From: Microglena sp. YARC
Lineage: Eukaryota; Chlorophyta; Chlorophyceae; Chlamydomonadales; Chlamydomonadaceae
Direction of reading: 5' to 3'
Assembly: GCA_022414725.1 (NCBI GenBank)
Contig: CM039462.1
Location: 93,976,457 to 94,040,456 of the forward strand
Length of the DNA stretch: 64,000 bases
Shown: piece after piece, positions 1-11,485 of the stretch
Position numbering within the stretch: position 1 is the first letter of the stretch
Layout: every line of letters starts with the position of its first letter
Position numbers and translations under genes: made by a program
The notes under the pieces: model-generated
Database searches by the model: none
Told to the model about the DNA's origin: nothing
The model's input: only the letters and a program-made list of their open reading frames with translations

Positions 1-274
1 ACAGTATAAATAGACTAACGAGAGAACGATACATCGTACTCTAGCTCTGGTCCCCAGGTAAGATCTACCGTTATGTTACCAATACTGCATCTCTCGCTAT
101 GATCTTTGGTACAGAAAGCTAAGACTCTCTCGCATCTGTCCAACACCAATTACACTAGCTCTCTGGTCCCCAGCCCCTTTTCTTCAGCACAGAAGACCAA
201 GAACTTCTTGGGAGCCAACAGTCAAAGACCAAGTTCTTCAGCCAGCGGTCACAAACTATGGTGGGTTCTCTCTA

Positions 275-890
275 ACCCTGCTCCCAATCCTTGCACCCAT
301 GCAACAGCCATCTCTCTTGCTCTGTTGCCTTGCTCCCCGATCCTTGCACCCATGCGTCAGCCATCACTCTTGCTGTGCTCCCAATCCTCGCATCTCTTCG
401 ACAGCCATTTCTCCTGCTCTGCTCCCGATCCTCGCACCCCTGCGCGTCGGCCATCTTTTCTCTGCCCACAGTCCTTTCACCCCTGCGTCAGCCATCTCGG
501 TTGCCTTGCTCCCCAATCCTGACACCCCTTTGTCAGCCATCTCTGTTGCCTTGCTCCCTGATCCTGACACCCCTGCATCAGCCATCTCTGTTGCCTTGCT
601 CCCTGATCCTCGCACCCCTGCAGCAGCCATCTCTCTTGCTAAGCTCCAAATCCTCGCATCCCTGTGTCAGCCATTTCTCTTCCTTGCTCCTAGTCCTTGC
701 ACCCATGCATCATCCATCTCTTTTGCACTGCTAATCTTGGAGCCTGTGACAGCCATCTTTCTTGATCTCTAGCCTTGGTCCCATTCCTCGCACTCCTATG
801 TCATCCATCTCTTTTGCTCTGCTCCCAATCCTGGTACCCCTGCATTAGCCATCTCACTGTCTTGCTCTGTTGCCTTCCTCCCGGATCCCC
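275..890. repeat. 45-bp minisatellite, left copy
   Basis: Degenerate tandem array of a roughly 45-bp unit with the core CAGCCATCTCTGTTGCCTTG followed by CTCCCTGATCCTGACACCCC. The same array occurs at 14,030-14,890 and, inverted, at 63,145-64,000. Every frame is open over long stretches because the unit lacks stops; those ORFs are not genes. Positions 1-275 before it show no recognisable feature. Confidence 0.9.
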
Positions 891-992
891 ACACCTAACC
901 TTCACACTCAATTTACACCCGAACCCGCACCCGCTCCCAAGCCATTCTCGTTTTTTTGATACACTTCTCACAAAGCACACCCCATCCCCGGA

Positions 993-1178
993 ATGATGTT
1001 GCAGGACAGATTCAATTTGCCGACCCAGAGTTCTCCCAAAGTGATACCTTGGCATTGGGTATACGAATGTAACAAATGTGGTTACAGGAGTCGAGACAAG
1101 GACAAAGTAGAACTCAACTGTATGCATGCCAACGAATGTAAGGGGAAGACCATCACTAAATTTAAGAAATATTATTGA
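993..1178 (+). CDS. Small putative zinc-binding protein
   Basis: A 61-residue ORF with a Cys-rich core: a CxxC pair (YECNKCGYRSR), then about 13 residues later a Cys and a second Cys in the NCMHANEC stretch, followed by a basic tail. This spacing could bind one zinc ion, but I recognise no named family. The mirrored copy at 62,811-62,996 keeps the full frame and all four cysteines despite several amino-acid changes, which suggests the ORF is or recently was coding. No partner or pathway can be assigned. Confidence 0.4.
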   Translation: MMLQDRFNLPTQSSPKVIPWHWVYECNKCGYRSRDKDKVELNCMHANECKGKTITKFKKYY

Positions 1179-1306
1179 TTGTTGGGAGAATATCAGACCT
1201 GCAGAGCTACCCAATGTGTAGTGTGATCTATTTGGTCATGAAGTGTGACATGGCATAGGCATGGGATGAGCATAAGCAATTACTGTAGCATTACTCATGC
1301 ATGGAA

Positions 1307-1558
<252 letters not shown>

Positions 1559-1865
1559 CTCGGGTTTCGCAGCACTGGTTCCGGTTTACAATTAAAGAAA
1601 AAGAAGAACAAGGTATATCAGCACATTGCACTGCTCACCGCTATATTGCATAGTAGCCCCCCCGGAAACCAGGGTCGTCACAGATCGGCTGACAAGAAAG
1701 ACCCACATGTTTTGGGCACCTTACAAAACTTAATGGTAAGCTTGATGGCTGCAGTGTACATTCCTTTGGCAGTGTACTAACTTGCTATGAAGTAGGCCGG
1801 GGGTGGAGGTGCTTGGGCTGCATGGGGAAGTAACCATGATTTTCTAACAACTTGGCAAGCCTTTG

Positions 1866-2435
1866 CTATTCTCTTTTCTTCCGCTGTTGATACTCGGCTG
1901 TATGCAGCATTTTATACCTATTCAACGCCCCATTTCGAGCAGCGTTACATCCCTCAAACTCGCAAGTAAATGGTTTCTCTCCTGTATGTGTCCTCTTGTG
2001 TACATTAAAATTACTATTAGAAGCAAATGCAGCGTTACGTCCCTTTAAATCGCATTTAAATGGTTTCTCTCCTGTATGCGTCCTTGTATGTGTCTTCAAA
2101 GCACCCCTTTCAGAAAATGCAGCACCACCTCCCTCAAACTCGCAAGTAAATGGTTTCTCTCCTGTATGCGTCCTTTTGTGTTTAGTCAAATTAGTACTAG
2201 AAGCAAATGCAGCGTTACATCCCTCAAAATCGCATGTATATGATTTCTCTCCAGTATGCGTCCTTGTGTGTACAGTCAAAGTGCAAGAAGCAGCAAATGC
2301 AGCACCACATCCCTCAAAATCGCATGTGAATGGTTTTTCTCCTGTATGCGTCCTTTTGTGTCTCCTCAAATTACCAACATAAGCAAATGCAGAGTTGCAT
2401 CTCTCAAAATCGCATACGAATTTCCTTGATGACAT
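1866..2435 (-). CDS. C2H2 zinc-finger array protein (intact copy)
   Basis: A 189-residue protein made almost entirely of classical C2H2 fingers joined by TGEKP-type linkers. Fingers 1-3 have both cysteines (pattern CDFEGCNAAF) and both histidines (HKRTH or HTRTH). Finger 4 reads EFEGGGAAF and finger 5 DLKGRNAAF, so each has lost the second cysteine and probably cannot hold zinc normally. Finger 6 is shortened and followed by a basic tail. Such arrays bind nucleic acid; the target is unknown. It is divergent from the viral-type C2H2 gene at 3.5 kb, with a 77-bp minisatellite between the two starts. The copy in the other arm is broken, so this is the better-preserved allele or paralogue. Confidence 0.65.
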   Translation of the reverse strand: MSSRKFVCDFERCNSAFAYVGNLRRHKRTHTGEKPFTCDFEGCGAAFAASCTLTVHTRTHTGEKSYTCDFEGCNAAFASSTNLTKHKRTHTGEKPFTCEFEGGGAAFSERGALKTHTRTHTGEKPFKCDLKGRNAAFASNSNFNVHKRTHTGEKPFTCEFEGCNAARNGALNRYKMLHTAEYQQRKKRE

Positions 2436-2589
2436 CTGTATCCGACTATATACCTGTGTATCCGACTGTATACCTGTGTAGACTCCGGGGTGGGTACCAC
2501 GAATAAAGAAGAAGAAGTGTCTGTGAAGAGTGCTGGCAATGATAAGAGTCCGCTGCGTTGTTATACTTCATTCAATGACGATTGATTTC

Positions 2590-2715
2590 CCTAGTGGCAT
2601 TCGAAAGCTGCCGCCGCGGCAGCATGTGTGAGTGTGATGAAGATGTACGAAAAGCTGCCGCCACCGCGTGTGTGTGATGAGCCGCCGCCGTGCATGTGTG
2701 AGGATGAGGATGAGG
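2590..2715. repeat. GCC-rich short repeat
   Basis: Contains repeated pieces resembling GCCGCCGCGGCATGTGTGAG with GATGAGGATGA tails. Relatives occur at 47,820-48,090, 50,840-50,950 and, inverted, at 61,262-61,385, so this is a dispersed motif family of the arms and the adjoining 48-51 kb segment. Confidence 0.6.
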
Positions 2716-2719
2716 AATC

Positions 2720-3260
2720 TCTACATTTTGGTAGCTATTTTGAGTGTCCTCATGTGCAGACACCTATTTTAGAGTGTGTTTGTTTGTGAAAGCTTCTCTA
2801 CATTTTGATAGCTATTTTGAGTGTCCTCATGTGCAGACACCTTATTTCAAAGTGTGTTTGTTTGTGAAAGCTTTTCTACATTTTGATAGCTATTTTGAGT
2901 GTCCTCATGTGCAGACACCTATTTTAGAGTGTGTTTGTTTGTGATAGCTTCTCTACATTTTGATAGCTATTTTGAATGTCCTCATGTGCAGACACCTATT
3001 TTGGAGTGTGTTTGTTTGTGAAAGCTTCTCTACATTTTGACAGATATTTTGAGTGCCCTCATGTGCAGACACCTATTTTAGAGTGTGTTGTTTGTGAAAG
3101 CTTCTCTACATTTTGACAGTTATTTTGAGTGTCCTCATGTGCAGACACCTATTTTAGAGTGTGTTTGTTTGTGAAAGCTTCTCTACATTTTGACAGTTAT
3201 TTTGAGTGTCCTCAGGTGCAGACACCTATTTTAGAGTGTGTTTGTCTGTGATAGCTTCTG
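2720..3260. repeat. 77-bp minisatellite between divergent genes (left, 7 copies)
   Basis: Seven copies of a 77-bp unit containing TGTGCAGACACCTATTTTAG and GAAAGCTTCTCTACATTTTG. It fills the space between the divergent C2H2 array gene and the viral-type C2H2 gene. The right arm has five copies (60,890-61,262). A diverged 78-bp relative is at 48,385-48,870. Confidence 0.9.
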
Positions 3261-3474
3261 TACAGTTTGATCAACATTTGTGTGTGTGTGGAATCTCTAC
3301 GAATTCTAGTGACCCTCTGCACCCACCCACACTTTTTGAACTTCATCGATTCAGGGGGTTGGACTGCCACTCCCTGCACACACACGTACGCCCCTGCACA
3401 CCCATGCATCACCCCCCACCCACCCCCGCACCACTTGTGCATAAGAATTCGTGCCTCAAAAGCACTAAAGAGCC

Positions 3475-4150
3475 AGTCTAAGTGGTCGCACAAGCAGCGG
3501 ACGCACCCTTCTGGCATCTTTGACAATGCGGACATCGAAAAGCGCGTGGCTCTGTTGGAGAAGCAGATCAGCGAACTTCAAAGCGAGTTGTTGACATTGC
3601 AAAACAAGCACAAATTCAATGTGAACAACAGCTTCGGTGCATCCACCAATGCAATCACAATTAATATCAATCAATCTTCGACTAAGTCTTCTGTTTCTTC
3701 ATCTTCTCGCGGGGAAAGAATGTCCGTGGAGGACATGCACCCTTTCGGCGAGGATATAGCCGACGAGTTCATTTCTGCTCCTCAATTCAAGGAATGTGGA
3801 TACAGTCTCGTCAAGTTGCTGCAATTGTCGCACTTCAACCCTGTGCATCCACAGCATATGAATTTCATCATGACTCCTGATTGTTGCGAAAAGGCATATG
3901 TGCTAGGTCGTGATCACCGTTGGGTCAAGGTGGATTTCCACACGACACTCTTGGCATCGCTCTGGAAATTTGTGAAACGATTGAAAACCGTGAACCCAAC
4001 AGAGGCATCCAGATACGAAAACGACACCTCCTTTTTGTTGGGTGGAATGGAATCGATCAGTCTGAAAGCGACTCAGGGTGTTAGCGATGTACAGTCGAAC
4101 ATGTGTCAAAATATTGTCAGAAATGGGTGTGAGTCTTCCAGGGGATTTGG
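3475..4150 (+). pseudogene. Viral-type C2H2/coiled-coil protein, 5'-truncated copy
   Basis: Same gene as 59,922-60,659, but about 58 bp holding the start codon and the two zinc-finger cysteines are missing near 3,476. What remains starts at the finger's second half (QSKWSHKQRTH), then the coiled coil, the Asn/Ser-rich linker and the domain with HPFGED and HFNPVHP. A 1-nt insertion near 4,080 changes the C-terminus relative to the other arm. The apparent ORF back to 3,267 is a chance extension through simple repeats. Probably not functional here. Confidence 0.7.
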
Positions 4151-4209
4151 TGTGACGAAATGGGATGCCGTCACCAGTCACTCACACTCAAACCCTACAC
4201 TCAATGTTG

Positions 4210-4580
4210 CCACATGGGATCAGACAGTGAGTCCGCAGCTGAATCCCTCTGCACCACTCCGCGGTGCCCGCGTTCCCCCTCAAAAAAACCACAATGGTGT
4301 CAAGCAGAAGCCTGCTTGAGACTGCCTGACCTTCAGGAACCCTTTGAATCTGTTGGTGGCATCCCACGTATTCACTGTGCGAGTCAGCAGCTCTATTCCA
4401 CTGCCCCGCTCCGCGGGGCCCGCTCCCCCCCCTTCAGTAATCTACTAGGGTTGTCAAGCAGAAGCCTGCTTGAGAACGCAGGGCCTTCAGGAATCCGTTA
4501 AATATGTTGGCGGCACCCCACGTATTCACTGTGCGAGTCAGCAACTGAATCCCTCTGCACCGCTCCGCGGTGCCCGTGAG
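4210..4580. repeat. Double-hairpin repeat cluster (left arm)
   Basis: Three units lie between the convergent ends of the viral-type C2H2 gene and the D5 locus. GC-rich hairpins are at 4,251-4,267, 4,403-4,419 and 4,557-4,573, and CAAGCAG-AAGC-CTGCTTG stem-loops at 4,301-4,318 and 4,455-4,472. The GC stems differ by paired changes (GCCCCGC/GCGGGGC against GCACCGC/GCGGTGC), so base pairing is kept. Possible transcript 3'-end signal; a non-coding mobile repeat is the alternative. Confidence 0.75.
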
Positions 4581-5178
4581 TGCATCAGTATCATCGTAGC
4601 CGCAAGCCCATATATCCACGTGTCGAATTCCCTTCGATTCGAAGCACTTTTTTCATGAACCCCTTACTCTTCATCTGCCTGTGGAACCACTTTTCTCGAT
4701 CGTTATTCTCGCCGCTTTCCTCGCGATACCTATGGATCAAGGCAACGCTCGACTCCCTGAAATCTTCCGCAAACTCGCAGTTCTCGGCGAGGAACGCTTG
4801 CACGCCGTCCTAATCCGCCAAATATTGTCTGGTAAATTCTGTCACCTTCTTTGGCGCCGGCCCCGGCCTTCAGGCTCTCTGTCCCACTGTACCACGCCAC
4901 CGCACCCTCGACCAACCAGGCAAACAGCGCAGCCTGCCCCTCTGGCGCCTTCAGTCTCTTCTTCATGGTTCTGTCGCACTGCCGCAGCGTGGCGGTCTCG
5001 CTCTCCCCAGGGATGAGGTCCCTAAAGGTTACAGGAAACTCGATGACCAAAATTCTTTCGACCATAGCCACGATTACATCTGACATCTCTAGCATGTGGT
5101 TGGTTACTAAAATTGCGAGATGTCGCGGCATCACCGTCACCGGGTCCTTGTAAAGCGCCTTTGCCGGAAATCCGTCAC

Positions 5179-6605
5179 AATGGGCGTTCCTGCTTCCCGG
5201 CCGATTTTGTGGATGCTTCTAAATTTGTGGAATCTTATGATTCAAAATCAAAAGACCGTTTAGGCAAATTTCTTGATTTGTGAGTTTTTGCTGGATTTCT
5301 TCGAATCTTCTTATGTTTTTGAACATAAGATTGTTTTTCTTGTTTTTCGACAAAGAGACAATTCCTTCACTATCTTAGAATCATCTTATGTTTTTAAACA
5401 TAAGATTGTTTTCTAGTTTTTGGAGAAAGAGACAATTCCTTGACAATTATTGAATCTTGTTACATAACTCATAACTCATAACCTCATAACTCATAAATCG
5501 TAACTAATAACCTCGCAATCTCTGAACTCTTACATCAAAAACCTCATAAGTCATTACCTTGTAACTCATCATTCGTAACTCGTAACCTCGCAATCTCAGA
5601 ACTCTTAACTCATTACCTCATAACTCATTGCCTTGTAACTCATAACTCATAACCTCGCAATCTCCACACCGTAAATCATAACCTCAAAACTCATTACCTT
5701 ATAACTTCATATACTTCCAACCTCACTGCCTCACAGCCCCATTCACGGTGGTGGTGGAGGACACACATTTGGGTAGGTCCACATTGGTGCTGGCAGCACT
5801 CTACGAGACCTCCACGCACTACACCACCCACGACAAAACATTATCCTAGCACCTGAACACATCACCCTACTTCCTAACCTCACAACGTCTTAATCCCATT
5901 ATTCACGTGCCCGTTTTACAACCTCATTCCCCCTAAGCCATGCTCTTCATCTGCTTCATCATTTTTCCATTACCGTTAAGCTTGGGAGGAACCACAAGGC
6001 TACATGGACAGGCAACATCCCCCTTGATGCCGTGCAAGTCAGTTGCCAACCCACGAGCAACATGAAGATACCAAAGAAGTACCACACAAGCGTGCTCTTA
6101 GCTTGCAAAGCCATTGAGGACAACACTAGACCGGAGGCCGTGCAGTCGGATGGAGATAATGTAGACATTGATGGAGAAGAGGAGGAGGTGGAGGAGGGTT
6201 TAGGGGGGTAGTGGGGGTGAGGAGGGGGAGAAGGAGGAGAATGACGTTTCATAGTCACCTTTAATGACATTATTCATAAACCACTCTTATGTTTATTTTC
6301 ATAAGCCGTGAATTCTAAATTCTATATTCCGGTCAATAACTGCCAGTTTTACACATTTTCCTTACATTAAAAAACATAAGATGTAAAATTGGTGTTTCTT
6401 AGTTGTTACGCAATAGGGCAATTTCATGCTCATAAGATTCCCTATATCCATTCTTATGAGCTCGAATTGAGCATATTTCGTCAAATTTGAACATATTGAC
6501 CGAAATCTTATGTTTTTAATCATAAGATTGAACTTGTAAAAAATCAGAATACCCTTAAAAGTGAACATAAGAATGGAAATCGGCCGGGAAGCAGGAACGC
6601 CCATT
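5179..6605. mobile_element. 1.43-kb TIR element inserted in D5 locus (left)
   Basis: Perfect terminal inverted repeats of about 29 bp, starting AATGGGCGTTCCTGCTTCCC, flanked by a 4-bp target duplication TCAC (5,175-5,178 and 6,606-6,609). The interior is AT-rich with many CTTATG/CATAAG words and a tandem tract of AACTCATAACCTC repeats (5,460-5,710). A plus-strand ORF of about 100 codons (near 5,893-6,212) with an acidic end is the only coding remnant; I cannot assign it to a transposase. Probably non-autonomous. Confidence 0.85.
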
Positions 6606-7073
6606 TCACCTCCAGTTAACAACTGGACCTCGTTCGTCTTCAGCTTCTCCCCATTCTTGAGCTCGTTGAAGACCGCGAGTCTCGCTCCTATGAGCTTTGC
6701 CCGCTCTGCGTCGATGTTGCTGCACACCCTCGAGTCACTTATGATGGCGCAGTTCATCTCCTTGTAATAAGCCCCGAGCAGCTGCTGCAGCGCCTGCGTC
6801 AACAGCCCCTTACCGTTCCTTCCGCTCCCTGTTCATACAGGAAAAACCTCCTCTCTCACTTCGCCAGTGATACCATACCCGAGAAGGCGTTGAAGGAACC
6901 GCGCCATGGCCTCGTCCCCACCCATGATCTTCTCAACGATCCTATGCATCCACTCTGCGCTTGTTGCGGCAGCTGCAGTCGTCACATCGTCGTCATACGC
7001 CACGTCCAGTTCGTTGTGCACCATGTCTTCTGCCCACCCTCGTCGCTTCTGCCCCGTCTTGAGGTCCACCACG

Positions 7074-7099
7074 CCCCCCCCCCCCCCCCCCCCCCCCCC
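7074..7099. repeat. Poly-C/G run inside D5 reading frame (left)
   Basis: Twenty-six C on the plus strand (G on the coding strand), against 19 G at the same place in the right arm. It sits just upstream of VVDLKTG, where a typical D5 protein has a short NGV-type stretch. Its length sets the reading frame of the segment. Confidence 0.9.
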
Positions 7100-8466
7100 T
7101 TGATCCCGATCAAGTGCCGATTGCTGTCCAATCGTTGCTCGAACGTCTCGTCCATGAGAAGTGGCCCTGCAATGGCCATCACATTCTTCACTCCGCGGTA
7201 AGACATCACGTAGTTGGTCAGTGTGGCAACTTTCTTCTTCTTCACATCCATCCCCGATTTACTCATGGAGTCTTCTTCTTCCTCTTCGCCCACTCCGATA
7301 CAGAAAAAACTGCGCGGTCTGTGTCGATATCCATAAGTCAATGTCCCTCATCACCCCTTCCAAGACATTCATCGCCACGGTATTCATAAACCCATCATCC
7401 ACCTTGGCCCACCGGCATGTGTCCTCCTCGAATATGTATTAGTCCTTATGACCCCCCCCTGTCTTCTTCACTGTCCCTTGCAGCAGAAAGTGTACAATCT
7501 GTCCCAGACCGTAGTCTCCCTTCTCCCACCTGTCTTTTATTAATTTTGGTATCGAAGCTGCTCGATACGCCGCGTACCCGTGCGGGTCGTCCTCGCAAGC
7601 CCACTTGACCACCGTCTTCATTGTCAGCTTCGGTCCATCGTAGTGGGGTCTTCCCACAGTCTCCCACAACTTTTCTGCGGCTTCCTCATCGTATCTTGAG
7701 GACACCTTGGACATCTTTTTCCACAACACCTTGTACGTCTCACCGTACTCGTTCTTCAAGGCCGTTGCCACACCGCGCCATGTCTCTCTAGAATCCCACC
7801 TGCTCTTGCTAAGGAGCAGCAGCAGCTTCTCTACAGGCGGGCTCTCCATGAAGCTGGTTGGCATCATCACCACGGTCCCCTGACCCTGCAATCTCGACGA
7901 CTCCGAGTCCACCTCTGTTTTGGTTGCTACCTTTGTCTTTTGCCTTTGAGGCGCCCCGCAGTCCTGATCTTCTTTGCCACCCTCTCCATCAGCGCCTTTG
8001 GAATGTACGGTATCGACTCCATCTCCAACGGAGCCCTTCCCTCCTTCCATGCCTTCCCCTCCGTGGGCACAACCGACAGCAGACCCCTGGTCCCTGTCCG
8101 GCACAGGGTCTTCATGTCAACCTCTTTGTGCTTGACTTGCCTTGCACTGTCATAGTACCCCTCCTCGTCCGCCCATGTTGGGCGCAAGAACATGTAGTGG
8201 CGTCCCTTCCTGGTATCTTGAATGGCACACCTCTGCATGGCCTCGCCACCTCACCATCTTCATCTTCCATCCCTCTCCAACCACTCCACTGTCTCTGCGT
8301 CGTCCGCGTCGACCACAACCAATCCATCCAGCAACATATGGAAGGCGGATCCCTAGTGCTACCTGTAATGTACGGGTGTGTGCAGTACATACACCTACCG
8401 AGCTAGTAATACGTCTCCCGAGGTATTACCTCTACTGGAAGATATCCCTATCTCAGTCATCTATAG

Positions 8467-8511
8467 GTTTAGGTCCTCATCTGACGCTAACCACTGCGCC
8501 ACTCCGATGGC
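8467..8511 (-). other. tRNA-like A-box segment beside the 5' LTR (left)
   Basis: On the minus strand this reads like the 5' half of a tRNA, with an A-box-like GTGGCGCAGTGGTTAGCG. It touches the 5' LTR exactly where a primer-binding site belongs, and its orientation is that of a tRNA annealed to the element RNA. It could be a half-tRNA priming site with unusually long complementarity or a captured tRNA fragment. No T-arm is visible, so it is not a tRNA gene. Confidence 0.45.
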
Positions 8512-8924
8512 CCCTTCGTGCATTCCCAGACCTTTGCCCCGATGATTGGCCAATGCCCCTCATAGGCGGCTTTCTTCAAGTCTTCCCCTAATTCTTGCTC
8601 CCACTGAGCGCTGCATCGTTTTGGAATCGCGCCAGTTACATTCTGTTTCACCTCCCATGGTGAATGCGCAATCTCATTCTTGTTTCGATATCTGATACTG
8701 CTCGATTCTGATTTAGAGGATTACTTCAACTTCTCCTCCTGCTACTCCGCATCTGCTTTCTCAGCGCTCCTGCTTGCGCTTTTCCCGGTTTCTGATCAAG
8801 GAGTGCCATCTCCTGCTTCCTCTTTCTCTGCGCATTCCATCTGCGCTTGGCTCTCCAAGGAGTTCCGTCTCCATCTTCGTGGCATCTGCGCCTGACCCCT
8901 GCTCCTGCACCTCTCTGATTTGCC

Positions 8925-10247
8925 ATGCTGCAAACACGCCCTGGCTCACAGTTGGTGCGACCACGTCCATCGTGGGTGACCGTGCCCCTTGCTCGGTCTT
9001 CTTCTTCACTGTCAGATGCTTCTTTTCCTGGCCCCTCGGAGGACATCCAGATCGGCGGATCTCCCTCCCCGTCAGTGCATTTGCATCTTTGCCCAAACCT
9101 GCTCCTCGACCAGCTTCGAGCAGATCTGCACCGAGCGCAACTCTGGGACAACATGTATGGACCCTCCACTGTCAGCTCACAACTTGGAACCAACGAGGTA
9201 CATTGACCCCACATATTCTGCTCCCTATGCTCCAGGCCTGGTTGAGCACCAGTTCCCTAAGGCTTACAATATCATCATCGCTTTTATGCAATGTGCTGAC
9301 GAACTCAACCCCACCTGTGTCCTGTCCCCTGATTTCGCTCGATACCGCCCAGGCTATGGTACTTCTTGGCCAGCTGCTTGTCGTGCAATCCACCTCCTAT
9401 GCATGCCACCTGGACCTGCATTCAATCGTGCGCGATCACGGTGGGCATGGGACCATGCTTTCCAAGGCAAGACTGAGACATTGAAGGACTTCTCACAGTC
9501 CATGCTTACGCTCTTCCGTCTGGACCAGCCTCCTGTAGACCCCACCTTCGACCTTGCCTACCACATCGTGGGGCGCTTGGCACTTCCTGGGATTCCCGAC
9601 TTCCTCTGGCTTTTTCCCTTTCTTCGTTCACTCTGCAACAGCAGATCACTTCCGTCACCTCATTGCCAAACACATCAATGGGGAGGGGTGCAGTGGAGTC
9701 CGACCGATCGTTATTGATGGGTTCCCAGTCTCAGATAGTGACCGCAACCTGAGATCCACTAAGCAACTGCCTGCCCCTCTGCTTCCCCACTTGACCTCCT
9801 CCTTCGCTTCCATCCGTTGTACTTCCTGTCGGTGAGCGTATGGTTGATGCTACCACAGTCTGTGCGCATGATCCCGTGATTGTTAGCCCTGGCGATGCTA
9901 TTTTTGATGCTAGGCCAACAGATACGCAACTGGCTGTTCCCACTATTGGGGACAGCCGGGCAGAGTCTCATGAAGATAACATGGCTGCCCCCCCGCCCAC
10001 TGAGACAAATGGGGGAGCAACCTTTCCAGAATTCCTTGCCGACGATCCTTGCACCCTGTCCATGCTTGTTGCACCTGTAGATATGGATGTTGTTGTTGAT
10101 GATAGGATTATTGCGATAGAAGAAGTGTTCTCCTTCAGAGCACAGGTCGCCTCCCTCCAACAGGGCCTAGCTACCGCGCATGCACACCTCCGCTTATTAG
10201 AAGATGCGCTCTTAGGTAATGAATTGCCTGCCCCCCTAAAGAGGTAA
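8925..10247 (+). pseudogene. Gag-like ORF of LTR element, frameshifted (left)
   Basis: Same protein as in the right arm (54,407-52,547). Here the frame breaks near 9,158 and 9,594 through single extra bases, and is continuous again from about 9,840 through the C-run where the right-arm copy breaks. Combining the two arms implies one long ancestral gag-like frame. Confidence 0.6.
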
Positions 10248-11485
10248 ATCATCTGCCGGGCCCGAGCATCTGACTGCTTCCCAAGATGCTGAGCAGCTGA
10301 CTGCTCCATCTTGTGAGGGGGAGTCTGCAGTCAGGATAGAGCATGCAGATATGCAGCTGACTGGTCCCTCTGATGTTAGGATAGAGCATGCAGATATGCA
10401 ACTGACTGGTCCCCCTAGAGAGGGGCCTCGGATGTCGGTATCCTTAGTGCTATCGCTAGGGAGGGAAATGGGGGAGAGCCCTATGGTGACCAGACTGGCA
10501 CCAACGTCTTGCTAACTCCCACCCCTACAGAGGGGATTGGGGTTGCAAGCCCTGCTGGAATGTTCCCCCTGATACTGTGTGCTTGCTGTCCCTGCGGGTG
10601 GAAATGGGGGAGACCCTATGGTGACCAGAGTGGCGCCTTCGCCACTAGACATGGCATTGGGGATGTACCCCTGAAAAGCTACCGCTTCCTTTCCACTGCT
10701 CTAGCCCTTGCTGTGATGGGCGACTGCCCAACTGCTTTCGAGATCCGTGACATGCCCCTCACGTGTCTTAGGAATAGGATGACATGATGTGATCTGTTTT
10801 TTTTTGTAGGCGCTTGCTCCCTGTTGTCGACCCGGGGGAGCTCTGTATTGTTTTCCCCTTGCTTCCAATCTGGGGGAGCTACTCACAGTTCCTTTATTGG
10901 TTTATTCTTATTGTTTTATTCGTATGGGTCTATCTCTGCACCTACCACTAATGTTATGTTTTGCTCGTCCTTTCTGGATTTTTCTTTCATAGCCTATTTT
11001 CTTTATTTAGATTGTCGTTCCGTTTATTTCCAGCTTGTTCTCTTTTATAGTCCCAAGCTGTCCATTCTTCCCAGCCTGTGACTGGGGGAGGTATGGAAAG
11101 GCGGATCCCTAGTGCTACCCTGTACTGTACGGGTGTGGTGCAGTACACACAGAGTCTACCGAGCTAGTAATACGTCTCCCGAGGTATTACCTCTACTGTA
11201 AAGATATCCCTATCCAGTCATCTATACAACATTCCCATGCCTTTGTGTGTGGGGTTGTTGTTCGTGTGCGCGTACCGCTTCGGACCCATCAGTCCCCACC
11301 GCGCTTTCCTGCATGCTTGAACATCGGCGCCTTCACATCATTGTAGTCATGGGCATCAACACTGTTCTGCCCACACTCGCCTCAAGATCTCTTCAGCCAC
11401 GCGCTCAGCTATCTGCAACTCTTCGTAGGATGCCATGTCGTTGAATTGATGTTATGCATTCATACAGTATTTCCTTTAAGCCCCC

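Larger units (their letters stand above)
8339..11226 (+). mobile_element. Short-LTR retroelement, gag-only (left copy)
   Basis: Two direct repeats, 8,339-8,465 and 11,093-11,226, start (A)TGGAAGGCGGATCC and end CATCTATA. They are flanked by the 6-bp target duplication CAACAT (8,333-8,338 and 11,227-11,232). A purine tract GGGGGAGG (11,084-11,091) precedes the 3' LTR. Each LTR has internal inverted repeats such as GTAATAC/GTATTAC. Only one gag-like frame is present and no reverse transcriptase or integrase, so the element must have moved with enzymes supplied elsewhere. The same insertion is in the right arm at the same target. Confidence 0.85.
4591..11436 (-). pseudogene. D5-type primase-helicase locus, disrupted (left arm)
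   Basis: Mirror copy of the right-arm locus (51,899-59,486), described in detail there. From 3' end to 5' end on the plus strand: C-terminal domain (4,591-4,813), TAG-interrupted helicase end (to about 5,174), TIR element (5,179-6,605), Walker-A part and D5_N part (6,610-7,438), primase and PriCT-2 part (7,439-8,338), LTR element (8,339-11,226), primase N-terminus (11,233-11,436). It shares the three nonsense codons of the right arm, has a longer homopolymer (26 C at 7,074-7,099) and two extra 1-nt insertions near 7,940, and lacks the LINE. Not functional as read. Confidence 0.75.

Noticed and set aside
106..772. Overlapping Ser/Pro/Leu-rich ORFs at the left edge and their mirror at 63.2-64.0 kb
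   Set aside because: They are the 45-bp minisatellite translated in several frames.
3267..3474. N-terminal extension of the left viral-type C2H2 ORF
   Set aside because: It reads through CACCC-rich intergenic sequence; the right arm shows the real start was deleted here.
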